From Kryptolebias marmoratus (Eukaryota; Chordata; Actinopteri; Cyprinodontiformes; Rivulidae), in NCBI RefSeq assembly GCF_001649575.2, contig NC_051445.1, forward strand, positions 5,757,289-5,821,288: a DNA stretch of 64,000 nucleotides. The letters are read 5' to 3'. Numbering within the stretch: the stretch's first letter is position 1; each line of letters begins with the position of its first letter. Of this stretch, positions 36,126 through 48,700 are shown piece by piece. The notes below the pieces were generated by a model that saw only the letters and a list, made by a program, of their open reading frames with translations, had not been told where the DNA came from and did no database searches. The position numbers and the translations under genes are program-made.

Positions 36126-36401
36126 AAAAGTGTGTGCTAGCTATAAGCACCTCTTCAAGTGCTCAACTATTGACAGAAAATCACAACAACCTGGTTGGTA
36201 CATTGATGCCATGTCATGATGTCATGACAGAACAGCAATGTGTAACTTTGGTGTGTTTATATGTTTATATGATGTATATCATTCATTTAAAATGTGACTG
36301 TGACAAGATCCTTGATTTCATAAAATCAGTCAAAACGTTTGGAAACTACTGCTTTAAACTGTAACACTTTTTTCTTTATTATTTAGAAAAAAACAACATA
36401 T

Positions 36402-36600
36402 TACATCCATCCATCCATCCATCCATCCATTTTCTTTAACTGATTCTCTATTCCGGGTCGCGGGGAGCTGGTGCCTATCTCCAGCAGTCACTGTGCGAGA
36501 GGCGGGGGACACCCTGGACGGGTCTCAAGTCCACATATAGACAAACGAGACAAACAACCATTCACACTCTCACTCACACCAAGGGACAATTCATTTTTTT
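36402..36600 (-). repeat. SINE-like dispersed repeat ending in (CATC)n, minus orientation
   Basis: Starts with CATCCATCC units, then GGGTCGCGGGGAGCTGGTGC, GAGAGGCGGGGGACACCCTGG and ACAAACAACCATTCACACTC, a pattern I recognise from many fish genomes. Reads in reverse relative to the copy at 32966. Confidence 0.7.
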
Positions 36601-36753
36601 TGTAATTAAATCTATAAAACAAACTTTTTAAAATGTTACTTTAAGCTTTAGAAAATAGAACTTATATTTCCAGGTATGTCTTAGACTGACTGATTGCTAT
36701 GAGAAAAAGAAAATGTTTTAAATCACACAAAATAATCAACACTGAATAACTAA

Positions 36754-36756
<3 letters not shown>

Positions 36757-36817
<61 letters not shown>

Positions 36818-36820
36818 ATA
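36757..36820. repeat. (TA)n microsatellite
   Basis: Almost perfect TA run of about 60 bp, about 60 bp past the vsig10l stop codon, in its 3' UTR. Confidence 0.95.
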
Positions 36821-36879
36821 ATAAATGTTTCTCTAAAATAAAAATGTTTTACAAAATGTACACAAATGAAATGTTAGTG

Positions 36880-39800
36880 TTAGACTGTTGTTGCAACTCT
36901 CACTGGTGGTGGTGGAACAAATGTGGGCAGAGCCACAGATCTTTCAGAGGGAGCCTGAAGGAAAGAAAAGAAAAAGACTCAGGTTAGTTCATTTTATTTG
37001 ATTTTCAGGCATATATGATTATTGATTTTTAGAAAAATTACCTGGTGTAACCTGTCGTAGTCAGGAGGAGACTTCAGTCTTCCTGTCAGGAGGTTGTGAG
37101 GAATTGTATTTGGCTGGGTGATTTTTGCCTGCAGTAACAAAATATCCAAAGAGATCGGTTTAAGTATTACTGCACACAGCACATAGCCAATTTAAACCTT
37201 CAAGTGTCATCAGATGCTATCTATTATAAAACAAAGTTATTGAGATATATGTTATGTTGACCAAAGAATTCATCCAAACCTTTTCAACTGCTCTGGAGAT
37301 TGGATATCTTGTCTGACGATCTACAGGCAGGAAATATATATATATATTGAAAAATGTTTCCAAACAACATGAAGAATAAATCAACCACAGCCTGACATGC
37401 ACACATTCAGAATGTGAGATCACACTGACAAAAACTGAATCAACTGTCTGTTTAATATGTTGTGTTACATGACATTTCATCATCCTGAAAGACTGCCTTT
37501 ATGGTTCAAGCAGTGCCATAGTAATGTATTTATTATTATTCTGTGTAGTCTACCTACTTTTATTTTTGTTGCAGTAGACAATGAGGTAAATAAGGCCACA
37601 CAGCAGGACCAGGAAGAGAATGCTGCAGGGGATTCCAGCTGCGATGCCAGCGATGGCAGACCCACTCAGCCCTTCACCTAGTAAAACAAGAAGTATTATA
37701 TTTATAATCAGCATTTTTAATTATCCTAACCTACTTGAAACAAATGTGACACTTTACCTGGACTTATTCGGTGAATCTCAGATGGTTTTCCCTCAGTTAG
37801 GCGAGCTTTGGGGACAATCCGGAACCGATAAGTCAAGTTGGGATCAAGTGGGAAGATGTCAGCACTTCTGGCAGATCCAGGTTTCTGCTGAATGAACTGG
37901 TACTCATCTGAACTACTTTTGGTGTTGACACTTTTACCGTTTTTGCTCATAAGAGGTGGCCCTTTCATTTGGATTTCAAACCCTTTAATAAAAAAAAAAA
38001 CAAATACACACACACATGTATATTGTTGCATCAGAACTGACCATTATCAAACAGCAGATTTCAAAATTTTAAGCTTAAAGTCTTATCCTTTGAGATGTTA
38101 TGTACAAACTAAACCAAAACTGACATTTGCTTTTCATAGCGTCTCTCCCTTAAAAACATTTTTCCCAAAACACAGCCCTGCCCGACTGGAGGTTTCACAC
38201 ATGACTCAGTATTTACACCCCTATGTTCTGGGAAGAGTTTCTGTTTTGAACATCCAGGCAGCCTTGCTTCCCAGAGGATTTCTGTTTAGCTGATCAACTT
38301 CAAAACAACAAGGCTGTCTGTCTGTTTTCCTAAATGATTTTTCTGTGAAGATAAGACAAGCTGGAACAGTCAGAACAGCTTTCCTTGAGTACATTTCTGC
38401 TTTACCTGTAACAATAGCTGAAGGTGGGACCTCCCAGGTCAATGTGATGACGGTTCCATCTTGATTAGGGAACAAGCTGGAATCTGAGATCGACGGTCCT
38501 GGAGGGACCACGACGGAGAGTGAGGGGGGGGGGGCAATAAAGACTGGGGAGCTTTGTTTAAAGGGAAACAGCAGACTCAGACACTACTTAGCTCTATCTG
38601 AGGGTCCATTGTAACTTATTTCTAGTAATGCATGTACTCTGGAGTAAGAGCTGAATGGAATAGAATGCTTACGATATTTTAAAGCAAGAGAAATATTCAC
38701 TGCAATATAAGGTTAAAGTGCAATTAGTAACCACGTTTTATATTAATTTCAGTACATTGTTTTGATGAAGGTGTCCCAGTTTTTCATGGATAGAACAAAT
38801 ACTTTACTCTGCTTTTAAGGGAACACTAGCAAATCTGACTTTGTTGCTGTGCTTAGATGTAGACTAAATCACGTGTCATAAAAAGTGTTTGAGTCCTAAA
38901 CACAAACAGTCAAACACATGGATCTATCATCTTGCTGAAAAAACCTGTAGACACCATTTAAAGGTGCAGAATTGTGGGGACTCAACATAAAGATACAGAA
39001 CTTCACAGGGCCTGCAAATAATAAAGCATAGCTTATATTGGGCATATTCTTTTTGCATATGAAGTACTGGTTAAACACAATAACAAAATATGTTAAAATG
39101 TTCTGATTTTTGCTGTAATTCAATGTGTCTTTAGTAGTTTTCTGTTTTGGAGTGTCAGCAAGATGAATGAGTAAAATTAGTAAATGCACATCATAGTTAC
39201 ATAGTTACAAGTACTTGTATTAACAATCTGGTTCCTTTCTGAAAGCTGCTTTACCTTGTAGCTGAATCTGCCCTCTCTGGCTCCCCAGTGGGTTGCGACA
39301 GGTACAAGTGACGTTTGGCATGAGGAGAAAACTGCTGATATTATAATTACGAATCTTCAGCTTTGCTGTGTCATTGCTGATCTGGTGTGTCGTCCCGTTG
39401 ACGACAACCCCACCCCCTCTGGACCACGACACCACGGCCTGAGGGGAGGCTTCACTGAGACAGCTGATGGTAACCGCAATTTTACCGTCAGGGTCAACAG
39501 TGGTTTCTACAGATGGAAGGAACTTCATAGGAGCACCTAAGAAGCAAACAGATTATTGGTGAAGTTCTCATTCATTGATTTTGATTTGAGTATACATCAC
39601 AGGAGGGCGAAGAAGAACTGACTTGCAGTAACATTGCACTTGTTCTGTTCAAGCGGATGGTCTCCCATACAAATGACTGTTTTTTTGTCAAAGTTAGCCG
39701 AGGCGATGACAGTCAGGCTTAAGTTTTCTGTTCCAGTAATGGTGTTGCTTAGTACTGGGAAGGACAGGTGGGCCGGTGGGGTGCCGCCCGTCCACCCACA

Positions 39801-41573
39801 CTGATACTGCAGGGCGGCGTCATCCACAGACAGCACAGAGCACATTGGGGAGCCCTGAGGCCTCTCTGTTCACAATAAAAATGTACACAAATTTGATCAA
39901 TATCTGAAAACTTTTCATCTATAAAAGTTTAAAAAAGTGTATTGTTTTTGCCGACTTAAAAAAAATAATACCAAATATTTATTTAAAATGCACAGCCATG
40001 CAAAGTGATGAATTCAGTTACATACCATAAACATTTAAAGTCACATTTTTTTCCTGTTTCTCTTTAGTGACCTCATTGAGCAGAGAGCACTTATAAACAC
40101 CTCCTTGACTGGTCTGCACGTTTGTCAAAATTAGGTGTCCTTGTTGAGGATTAGGAACGATTTGACCACCAAACATCCACTGAACAATCGGCAGTGGGAA
40201 TCCCTGAGCCTGACAGGAAAGGTTCAAAGTGGCTCCTGCCTCATAGAAAGGCAGAGCTGGATGTACTTCAACTATGGGTTCATCAGGGCCATCTACAACA
40301 AACCATGCATTTTAGAGAAAAAAGGTTACAAAAACATGAAGGGATAAAAAAAGAAAGGTTTCAGAAGACATTTGGAATAAAATTCATCATCTTCTCTTAC
40401 AGAAAACGGTCACGTTTTTATGAGTGGTCACTGTGTTGAAGGGGTTCGTCAGTGACAGTGTGTACAGTCCAGTATCAGTCCGGTTTGGCCCAAGGATCAC
40501 AAGGCTCCTTCTCTCTATGAGATAATGTGAGCCGTTTTTCACTTCTCTGCCATTAAAAAGCCACATCTGTTGCTTGACTGTTCCTTGAAGCACGCTGTAC
40601 TGCAATGTGATATTTTCAGTTCCCTCTTTGGCCAAATCTGGCTGTGCGCTCAGAGTCACATTCTGGATGATTTCTGCAAGCAAAACATGTGAAAGAGCAG
40701 AATTAACAACCAAGAGGTGCATTCATTCAGGCAACAGCACCTGTTTTTGCTTCAAATGTGACACTGTTAGGCTTCATTAGGATGACAATGACGCATTTCA
40801 AAAACGTGATGAACTGTGAAGCCACCCGGTTGATTCAGCTGTACATTTTTCACTTTTCTTTCACCACATCAGAGTTCAGAGGCAGCCACCTACAAGCCTC
40901 AGAGCCGGGAAGGACTCCAAGTCAGAGGATTAAACAGACAGGGACGTGCGGTCAGGGGAGGCAGGTGAGGCAGAGCCTCCCCTGTCATCATGACAAGAAA
41001 AAAAAAATCATAACATAAAATGAATATTAATATTTGTCCACTGATCTTTATGTATGAGTAATTTTCGAACATTTTTATGGTCCAANNNNNNNNNNNNNNN
41101 NNNNNNNNNNNNNNNNNNNNNNNNNNNNNNNNNNNNNNNNNNNNNNNNNNNNNNNNNNNNNNNNNNNNNNNNNNNNNNNNNNNNNNNNNNNNNNNNNNNN
41201 NNNNNNNNNNNNNNNNNNNNNNNNNNNNNNNNNNNNNNNNNNNNNNNNNNNNNNNNNNNNNNNNNNNNNNNNNNNNNNNNNNNNNNNNNNNNNNNNNNNN
41301 NNNNNNNNNNNNNNNNNNNNNNNNNNNNNNNNNNNNAGGCAGGCAGTACTCTGCCGCACTGAAGGGGGCGCACGTGAGCCAACGGGTGCTTGTTGCTGCT
41401 GTCCTTTTACGCAGAGGCCAGTGACAGTCACGTGCACTGCTGCCAGCCGTTAAGTTTTGTTTTGCTCCATCGGACTGCCAAAACGTAATTGTAACATTTT
41501 TTCTTATCTTATCCTTAATACTACTATGTGTGCGCATGTGCGCGCGCAAGCGTGTGTGAGTGAGTGAGTGAGG

Positions 41574-41613
<40 letters not shown>

Positions 41614-42811
41614 AACGCTGATGAGATATGAAATACCCAGTAGCCAATTGAATAAGCTACCCTTTTGGATTTATATATCTGTAAATCTGACTCTCAGTGC
41701 CTCACCAACCATGAACCTCACCGCACGTCACTGTAAACAGATGAGCTAGCCAGCTGCTGCTTACATGTATGTTTCACACATTCATCAATATTATATTATA
41801 TATTCAGTAAAGATTAAATGCAACATATTAAAGTACATGCAAAGCCTGACAAATCATGTACTTCAATAAAGTTTTTCAAGCCTGGGAAAGACAATTCACT
41901 TAAGAAAACTCTCAAGCTTCTGTAAACAGGCAGCTGACTTGGAAATCATCTATTTTTCACCTAATAAAATCAATCCACCCACAAAGTATTCTGTTTAAAG
42001 TTAATGTGAGAGGATTAGTGAAGAAAGATGAACCAAAGATCACATGAAAAGGAAAAGCAGGTATTTGTTCATCTTACCATAAGTACACATTTTCAAATTG
42101 GGCTCAATCAAGTACTCACCAAATATATTTAGAGTGAAAGCTGTGGAAGCAGTTTCCAGTCCAGACTTTGTTAGTTGAACAGTATAGTTGTCAGAATAGC
42201 TAAGTGGTACATTTACAAAAGTAAGGGATCCATTAGTTTCAATCCTGAGCACATTAGTTCTGCCTGGAGCTATGCTTGGAGGGGAACTGGAGTTTATAGT
42301 CCATGTGACAACAGGTATGTTTCCCTTAAGCCAAAACACCACCAGGTGTGGGACAATACTGAAGGACACAGCCAGAGTCACATTGGTCCCAGTTAATGCG
42401 TTCACCACTTGTTGACACTTGGCACCTGCCAGGATGGAGTCAAAGATGATAAAATTAAAGTGCTTTTTTTCTTTCATTCTTTATCAAGTCATTTCTGTGT
42501 GTCCAGAGGAAAAACATGGAAGACTTAAGTCAATAAAATTTGGCATAAAAGACGCGAATTAAGACAAGAATATGCAAGCCTTCAAAGGGCCATCACAAAT
42601 GTTTAACACTAAAAAGTCTGTAAAAAGCCTATTTTATTTCTTTTTATTTAAATTGCAGAATAATCAATGCAGAAACAAAACCAAACAGCAAAGTATTGTC
42701 AAACTATTTAAGGCTAAATCTAAGTTTTAAAAAAAACTCACCTTGAAGTGTGAAGCAAAATAAAACAGACAGAAAAAGTGCGCCTAACTTCTCAGATTCT
42801 TCAAGCCTCAT
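36880..42811 (-). CDS. vsig10l: V-set and immunoglobulin domain-containing protein 10-like
   Basis: Single-pass Ig/FN3 membrane protein, 693 aa, linked to epithelial adhesion and barrier roles. Exons in order: 42742-42811, 42120-42425, 40401-40673, 40026-40292, 39623-39865, 39255-39536, 38406-38498, 37758-37982, 37558-37677, 37280-37320, 37042-37128, 36880-36954; all phases join. Residues 1-24 are a signal peptide. Five Ig-like domains follow, one per exon (24-125, 126-216, 217-305, 306-386, 387-480). An FN3-like domain is split over two exons (480-586, with GPSIS, LTWEV and GFEIQM), then a transmembrane helix (about 594-618) and a tail ending RVATTV. The pair MCSVLSVDD and YQCGWTGG, and the FN3 strings, match human VSIG10L as I remember it. 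The human mucin-like N-terminus is absent. Domains 1 and 2 lack the canonical Ig cysteines. Neighbours lim2 and etfb support the name. Confidence 0.92.
41086..41336. other. Assembly gap (251 N)
   Basis: Undetermined bases inside the hAT element; the true length may differ. Open frames running through it are meaningless. Confidence 0.99.
41555..41608. repeat. (GA)n microsatellite inside the hAT element
   Basis: GTGA units pass into a GA run of about 30 bp. Confidence 0.9.
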
Positions 42812-43379
42812 TTCAGTTAAACACAGAAAACTTCAGGAGCCCCTGAAGAAAATATTAAATGATTAGATTGTTTATAGAGCTATTAGATCGCAGAAAATGC
42901 AGAAACGTCCTTGGAGTCTCGGACTGAGGTGACTTGTGTGTTCCTGAGCGCTCGAGCTGCTCCGCGTGAGCAGCTCACCTGAGCTGAATCAAAGCCTGGT
43001 TTGTTCGTCTGAAGCCACGCCCCTTTACACAAAATCAACTGTATGGAGCTTTAAAGCTACAAAATATACTAATAATAGCAATAATAATTTGTTTAGTTTG
43101 ATTGGCTATGGATGGGATCTATAGAAAGCCAATTTAAAGTAAAAGTCTGAGATGCTGAGGCCTAAAGTGTCAAATGTCTAGTTATTATTATGTTTTTTTC
43201 TGGTCGACTGGGAGAAATTTGATACAATCTAATACTGATGTTAATCTAACAAGGGGATATTTAAAAGTCTGCCCTAGACATTTTCTTACTTATATATGTA
43301 GCTAGAATATCATGATAGACTAATCATATTTCACAATCATAATAGTTGTTTCACTAAACACTTTTATGTGCTATAAAAA
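42812..43379. other. vsig10l 5' flank
   Basis: Upstream of the signal-peptide exon. The segment 42900-43020 is CpG-richer (GAGCGCTCGAGC, CCGCGTGAGC) than its surroundings and is the likely promoter/5' UTR area. No TATA box is convincing. Confidence 0.3.
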
Positions 43380-43680
43380 ATATGAGGAAGTGGTTACAAC
43401 TTTATTCTGAATTATGAGGGAACTAAAATCTTACTAAATAAAGGCAAGACGTATATAAGAAGAACTAAAAATCTAAACTAAAAGAATTGAAGATTGGGGC
43501 TGCTGTTGATTCCATGTGATAACACTGTGGATAAACTGATTTATTACCAGACATAATGTTAAAAAGTTGCTTCAATGACACAATAAACTATGCTTGGTTT
43601 AGATATTTTCACAAATAGTTTCCAAAACAGGCTAAACAACACAATGTAGTACTTTAGGCTATAATGACATGTATATATGG
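43380..43680. repeat. Local duplication, copy 1
   Basis: Shares long near-identical stretches with 44142-44655, including GGCAAGACGTATATA, TTGAAGATTGGGGCTGCTGT and CCAAAACAGGCTAAACAACA. Confidence 0.8.
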
Positions 43681-43704
43681 GTAAATATAAAGATAAAAAA
43701 AACA

Positions 43705-44118
43705 AAAACAAAGTGAAAATAGTTCATTTAGGTCTTTTAAATACTGTGTTTATGTAATTGCTCCCAAAATGACTGACAGGATCATCGCATTTTTAATTGC
43801 ATTTTGCATTTGTGACCACTGTTACCATAATTTTAGGCAGGGTTGCATATCTGGGGGTGTTGAGTCTGAGGTCTGCAGTCAGGACTGCTGGTGTGTTGAT
43901 CTTAATAGTCGCTCGATTTCTCTGACCACCTTAACCTTTCCTGCCTCCAATGAAACCTCTGATGTGAAGGTACCCTGCAAATTGAAGACACGGCATCAAT
44001 TCTTTAGATCAATACTGTTAAAGAAGTTTATTTGAAAAACGGAAAAACCTGCTTTTTCAATCTGCAACATGCGACGTTTGAGCTCCACCTGCTGGGTGAT
44101 AGGTGGAACTACAATAAA
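43705..44118 (-). pseudogene. Degenerate duplicate of etfb exon 5 with flanking intron
   Basis: Closely matches 46040-46477, which carries etfb exon 5 and parts of both adjacent introns. The exon-like core is about 43835-43977. It has lost about 10 bp in the middle (the stretch that reads CTCCAGCCCACCAT in the real exon), which shifts the frame, and about 11 bp near the donor. No other etfb exons accompany it, so it is a pseudo-exon from a local duplication. Confidence 0.85.
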
Positions 44119-44141
44119 CCAATAATTATATTAGGAAGTGG

Positions 44142-44655
44142 TTTTAACTTTATTATGAATCATAACGGCTACTAAAATATTACAAAATAAAGGCAAGACG
44201 TATATAGCAAGAAATAAAAATTTTAATTAAAAAAACGCCACAAGTCAAAGTAACAATGAAACGAGTTGAAATGTGGATGGATCACACAATTTTAAAAATA
44301 ATTATAGCTACTATTACATAGTTAATGTGTAAACTGTTAAGACTAAATTTGGTCAGAGGTATTCTACACCTTTCAGTATAATGTCGTACAATTAAGGAAC
44401 AGGATAAACTCATTTTTTATGCATTTAGCAGGAATTAAGTGGTATGAAACGATCTCCAAATCTGAACGTTTAAAACAAATTGAAGATTGGGGCTGCTGTT
44501 GATTTCATGTGATAACATGGTGGATAAACTGATTTATTACCAAACATAATGTTAAAAAAAAACCAATGCTTGGTTTAGATATTTTACAAATAATTTCCAA
44601 AACAGGCTAAACAACACAATGTAGTATGTTAGGCTATAATAACATGTATAAAATA
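44142..44655. repeat. Local duplication, copy 2
   Basis: Second copy of 43380-43680, in the same orientation but broken by about 200 bp of extra sequence after the GTATATA string. Together with the etfb pseudo-exon between them this marks a nested duplication. Confidence 0.8.
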
Positions 44656-45786
44656 ATTAATAATATTTTAATTAAGAGCTTACTGATTAAGAAAAATGTG
44701 TCATTTCTAGTAGTTTGTTATTTTTAAATACATGTCAGTCTTGACATTCTTATATGCCAAGTGCATAAGCAGAAATGTAATAAGGACTTTGGTATAAAAA
44801 TGTTCTTACATCAGTTGTTTTGGTAAAACCTGGAGAACTCTTGAGTACCACAGATTTAGACTATGTTTAACTTTAAAGAATTGCATTTAAGGTATAAGTT
44901 TTAAATAAATAAATAAAAACAGCAGACAGTTCTAAATATGAAAAAGATTGGCTGTTTTATTGTTATGGTGATATTCTGTACAATCAACAGTGAACTGAGG
45001 CGCTTATGGTTAAATTCAGATTCATGATGATCTCCTGTTACACGTACTGAGATACACTGTCTGATCAATCCTAAACAAAGTCACAGATAAATTAACTGTA
45101 CATTTCAACAGCAGTTGTGATGTTAACCTTGGAGGACATAATCATCTCTACATGTCTGGGTCTATATCCACATAGATCCTTTACACCTCTGAACATGTGT
45201 GACTACGTTATAAGATTAAAAAGCTGCAGCTGTCTGATGCACTGTACAGATGGAGTTAGTCTACAGTTTATACAATCAACAGCTTGAATTACACAAAGTT
45301 TGTCATTTAATTTATTGCATAAAGTCTGTTACCTCAAGATTAAAAGATACTGCTGAACCACCTACTGAAGTTAAACTTTACATCATATACAAAATAACTT
45401 TTCTGGAGTTGTCTGGAGACGAGACAGTGTTTCTCAGTAATACTCCTTTCCTGTTGGAACCCCCTGCTCATCATCAGGAGCCACAGTCTTAAACAAGGGG
45501 ATCAAACTGATTCATAAACTCCTCCTGTGGGTGTGCTTATGCATTACAGTCCAGTTGTTCATCACAGAGTCCTGCAACAAGAGAAGAAAATGTAAAAAGT
45601 AAAACAGAGACAGGAACTGCAGATAGCATATATGATTAGCTTTGATACCAATGAAAAGATGGAAATATGAAAAAGTGACTAATAAAAGTATTCCTAATAA
45701 TCACATTCTGGTCAACACTGAACATTTTGCCCAATACTCACCCCACTGTTGGGTTGTGCACTCCTGTGCTTTTGCTCCTTAAATCT
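44656..45786 (-). other. etfb 3' flank and probable 3' UTR
   Basis: etfb is transcribed leftward, so its 3' UTR begins at 45786. A minus-strand AATAAA (TTTATT at 44956-44961) would give a 3' UTR of about 830 bp. No coding frame is convincing. Confidence 0.4.
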
Positions 45787-48700
45787 CTAAACCTTCCCTG
45801 CCTCCTTCAATTTGCCCACCAGATCTTCCACCGTCTCCACCTTCATCCCTGCTTGTCTCTGTGGGGGCTCATCAACCCTCAGCACCTCCAGCCGTGATGT
45901 GAGGTCCACCCCCAAATCTGCAGGCTTCATGTTAGCAATCTTCTTCTTTTTTGCTTTCTGAAAGACAAAAAATAATTAAATAAAAGAAGAAAAATACATA
46001 CATAAATACATAAATGGGTTACTATACAAACTTTAAATAAAAGTGACAACGGTTCATTTAGGTCTTTCAAATACTGTGTTTATTTAAATGCTCCCAAAAT
46101 AACAGACAAGTTCATCGCATTTTTAACTGCATTTTGCATTTGTGACCACTGTAGCCTGGTACCTACCATAATATTAGGCAGGGTGGCATATCTGGGGGTG
46201 TTGAGTCTGAGGTCTGCAGTCAGCACTGCTGGTGTGTTGATCTTAATAGTCTCCAGCCCACCATCGATTTCTCTGACCACCTTAACCTTTCCTGCCTCCA
46301 ATGAAACCTCTGATGCAAAGGTACCCTGCAAATTGAGGACACAGCACAAATTCTTTGGATCAATACTGTTAATGCAATTTATTTGAAAAATGAAAAAAAA
46401 AACAAAAACTGTTTTTCACTCTGCCACGTGTGACGTTTGAGCTCCACCTGCTGGCTCACAGGTGGAATTACAATAAACCAACAACAATCCTCAAACAAAT
46501 CTACTTACTCTCACAGATAGAAATAAAATTTACATTTAACCCTCAGAACTGAAGAGAGGAAGAGAAGCTCTTGTAACTTTGGGTCCATTTGACCTGAAGG
46601 CCACGGGAAGGTTAAATCAGCATGTATTCTTTTATAGGGATGGCTGAATACTTGTAAATAAACTTGTTAAATGCTTGAATTTATATTCTAATATGTGTTA
46701 CCAACTACTCAATAACTTGTGTGTGTGATAAGACACAAAAAGTACTTCATTTGCTGGCCAGCAAGCAGGATGTTACTGCATCTTTCCAATCAGCCTTTGT
46801 CCACTGTAGCTCCTGCTGACCAGAACCGGTCTCTACTAAACTTGATAAGACAGAGTGAACGTGCAAGGATCCTGATAACGGCACCACTACAGCATGTTAG
46901 TGAAGGACGGCAGAAAAAAAGAAACTGTGATAAATTAAGATTTTTTAGATTTTTAGATTTTTTTATTATTAAGCGACTTTTACAGACCTAGTGGCAGAGT
47001 CCTGTTAAAAGCAGAAATAATTATAATTGTAACCAACCTGGGGCCAGTCCAATAAGGCTGCTGTCATCTGGCCAGTCTGATTACAGTCATCATCGATGGC
47101 CTGAGAAAGTAACAAATGAAGGAAGCAAGTGTTTAAATATTTGTGAATAGTTGTCTTTAAAACAACATTTAAGTGGTATAAGATTCTACTCTGACTTGTT
47201 TGCCAAGAATGACAAGTTGAGCTTCTTCCTTTTTGGCCAAAGCAGCCAGGATCTTGGAGACCTGCAGGGGTCCGAGGCTATCATAGTCTTTCCCACTGAC
47301 TTCCACATGAATGCCTCGGTCAGCTCCCATGGCAAGGGCAGTACGAATGGTTTCCTGTTGAAATACAGAATTACAACTACTGATGAACACCTATTTTCCA
47401 AATACTCAAAACTGATTTCTGAAACTTGCTTTATTTAACTACTATTCAAGTCTTAAAATCTGAAAGATGCTTCTGGTTGTAATTGTCCATCATTTTATAC
47501 AAATGAGATTCTATACATTTTTTTTTTACTTCAGTTGCTGCTTGTATATGCAGAAAAAGCAAGTAATATTTATTTTTACCTCTCTTCATTTACACGTCAT
47601 TTGTGGGTAGTTTTTCAACCTTTATGACATTGCATGAATAACCAAAGAAATTTATACTACACTATTTTTTTTAATAAAGATCAGGCTCAGCAAAGACTTT
47701 ACATTTTAAATAAATAGCCACAAAGAAATTCAGCAAAGATAGGTAAGTATATCACACTAAACAACTTCAGGACATTGCTTAAAACAATAAATGAGAACAT
47801 TTAAAACCATATTTGAACATTTAAGTCTTTTTGCACAGTTTCTAGTTTTATTTTGCACAATTTTAATGTTTTTGTAGTTGTCAATCAATCTGTTGCACTG
47901 TCTGGATTACCATTGTTACAATTTTAATTGTATTTTGTTTGCTGTTGCAAAAAACTAAAGAATTTCTCATTAAAATACATCTATCTATCTCTCCCCCTCA
48001 CCTGTGACTGCTGTGGCCCACAGCTGACAGCCACAACTTCTTGAATGAGCTTTTTCTCCTTGAGTTTGACCGCCTCCTCCACAGCGATCTCACAGAAGGG
48101 GTTCATCGAGTGCTTCACGCCATCTGTGACTACACCGGTGTGATCTGGCTTCACGCGAATCTGTGAGAAAACAAAGCAACAGGTCAGAGAGACTGAAAGA
48201 GTATCATATTTACAGTAAACAAACTTATCTGAGAAGTCTTGTTTTATTTGATCAGGCAGAATCTAGACGTCACGTTTATCAGGTGGTCCGACTCTGGGAA
48301 CTGGCTTTAAGACAGACTGACAATATCATTTTTTTTCTGTTTGCACTGATAAAAACAACTCTTTAAAATAAAAGCTAAACATTTAAAAGCTCTCAAATGG
48401 TCGTCAAATTTTTTGTTAGTTCTCATTCAACTGGTGAATGAGGACTAACACTGATTTACATATAGTCTTCCAGACTCTGACTTTTAAAGGTTGTTTACAA
48501 TCCATGCTTGGATTTTAGAATACCTTATTTTAAATCTTGATAAAATAAACAATGACACAGCAGCTGGAACACTCATTTTGGAGGATTTTGTTGTTGTTTT
48601 TTTTTCCTTTTTCTTTGGTCTGCTTATTCTTTTTGAGAAATTATAAGAGGAAATAGCCCTCTGAAGGTATTACCAACAGGGAAAAATAGAGAAAAAAAAG

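Larger units (their letters stand above)
32653..36879. other. lim2 upstream and vsig10l downstream region
   Basis: About 4.2 kb between two minus-strand genes. Near lim2 it holds the presumed first intron and a non-coding exon near 34074-34110, with a TATAAA-like string at 34101. It also holds two repeat copies and two microsatellites listed separately. No protein-coding exon is convincing; the open frames around 34180-34510 have no family resemblance. Confidence 0.35.
40939..41733. mobile_element. Non-autonomous hAT-type element with 8-bp target duplication
   Basis: The left end is CAGGGACGTGCGGT and the right end is the inverse of CAGTGACGTGCGGT. Both are flanked by the direct repeat TAAACAGA (40931-40938 and 41734-41741). 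An 8-bp duplication is diagnostic of hAT transposons. The visible interior has no transposase frame. It contains a GA microsatellite and the assembly gap, and sits in vsig10l intron 2. Confidence 0.85.

Noticed and set aside
36057..36600. Possible CRISPR-like or regulatory short repeats
   Set aside because: These are eukaryotic microsatellites and a SINE-like tail, with no spacer structure.
40899..41549. Open frames of 100-216 codons on both strands near 41 kb
   Set aside because: They run through the run of N inside a transposon; the lack of stops is an artefact.
43769..44035. Second functional etfb-like gene
   Set aside because: Only exon 5 is present, with a frameshifting deletion and no flanking exons.
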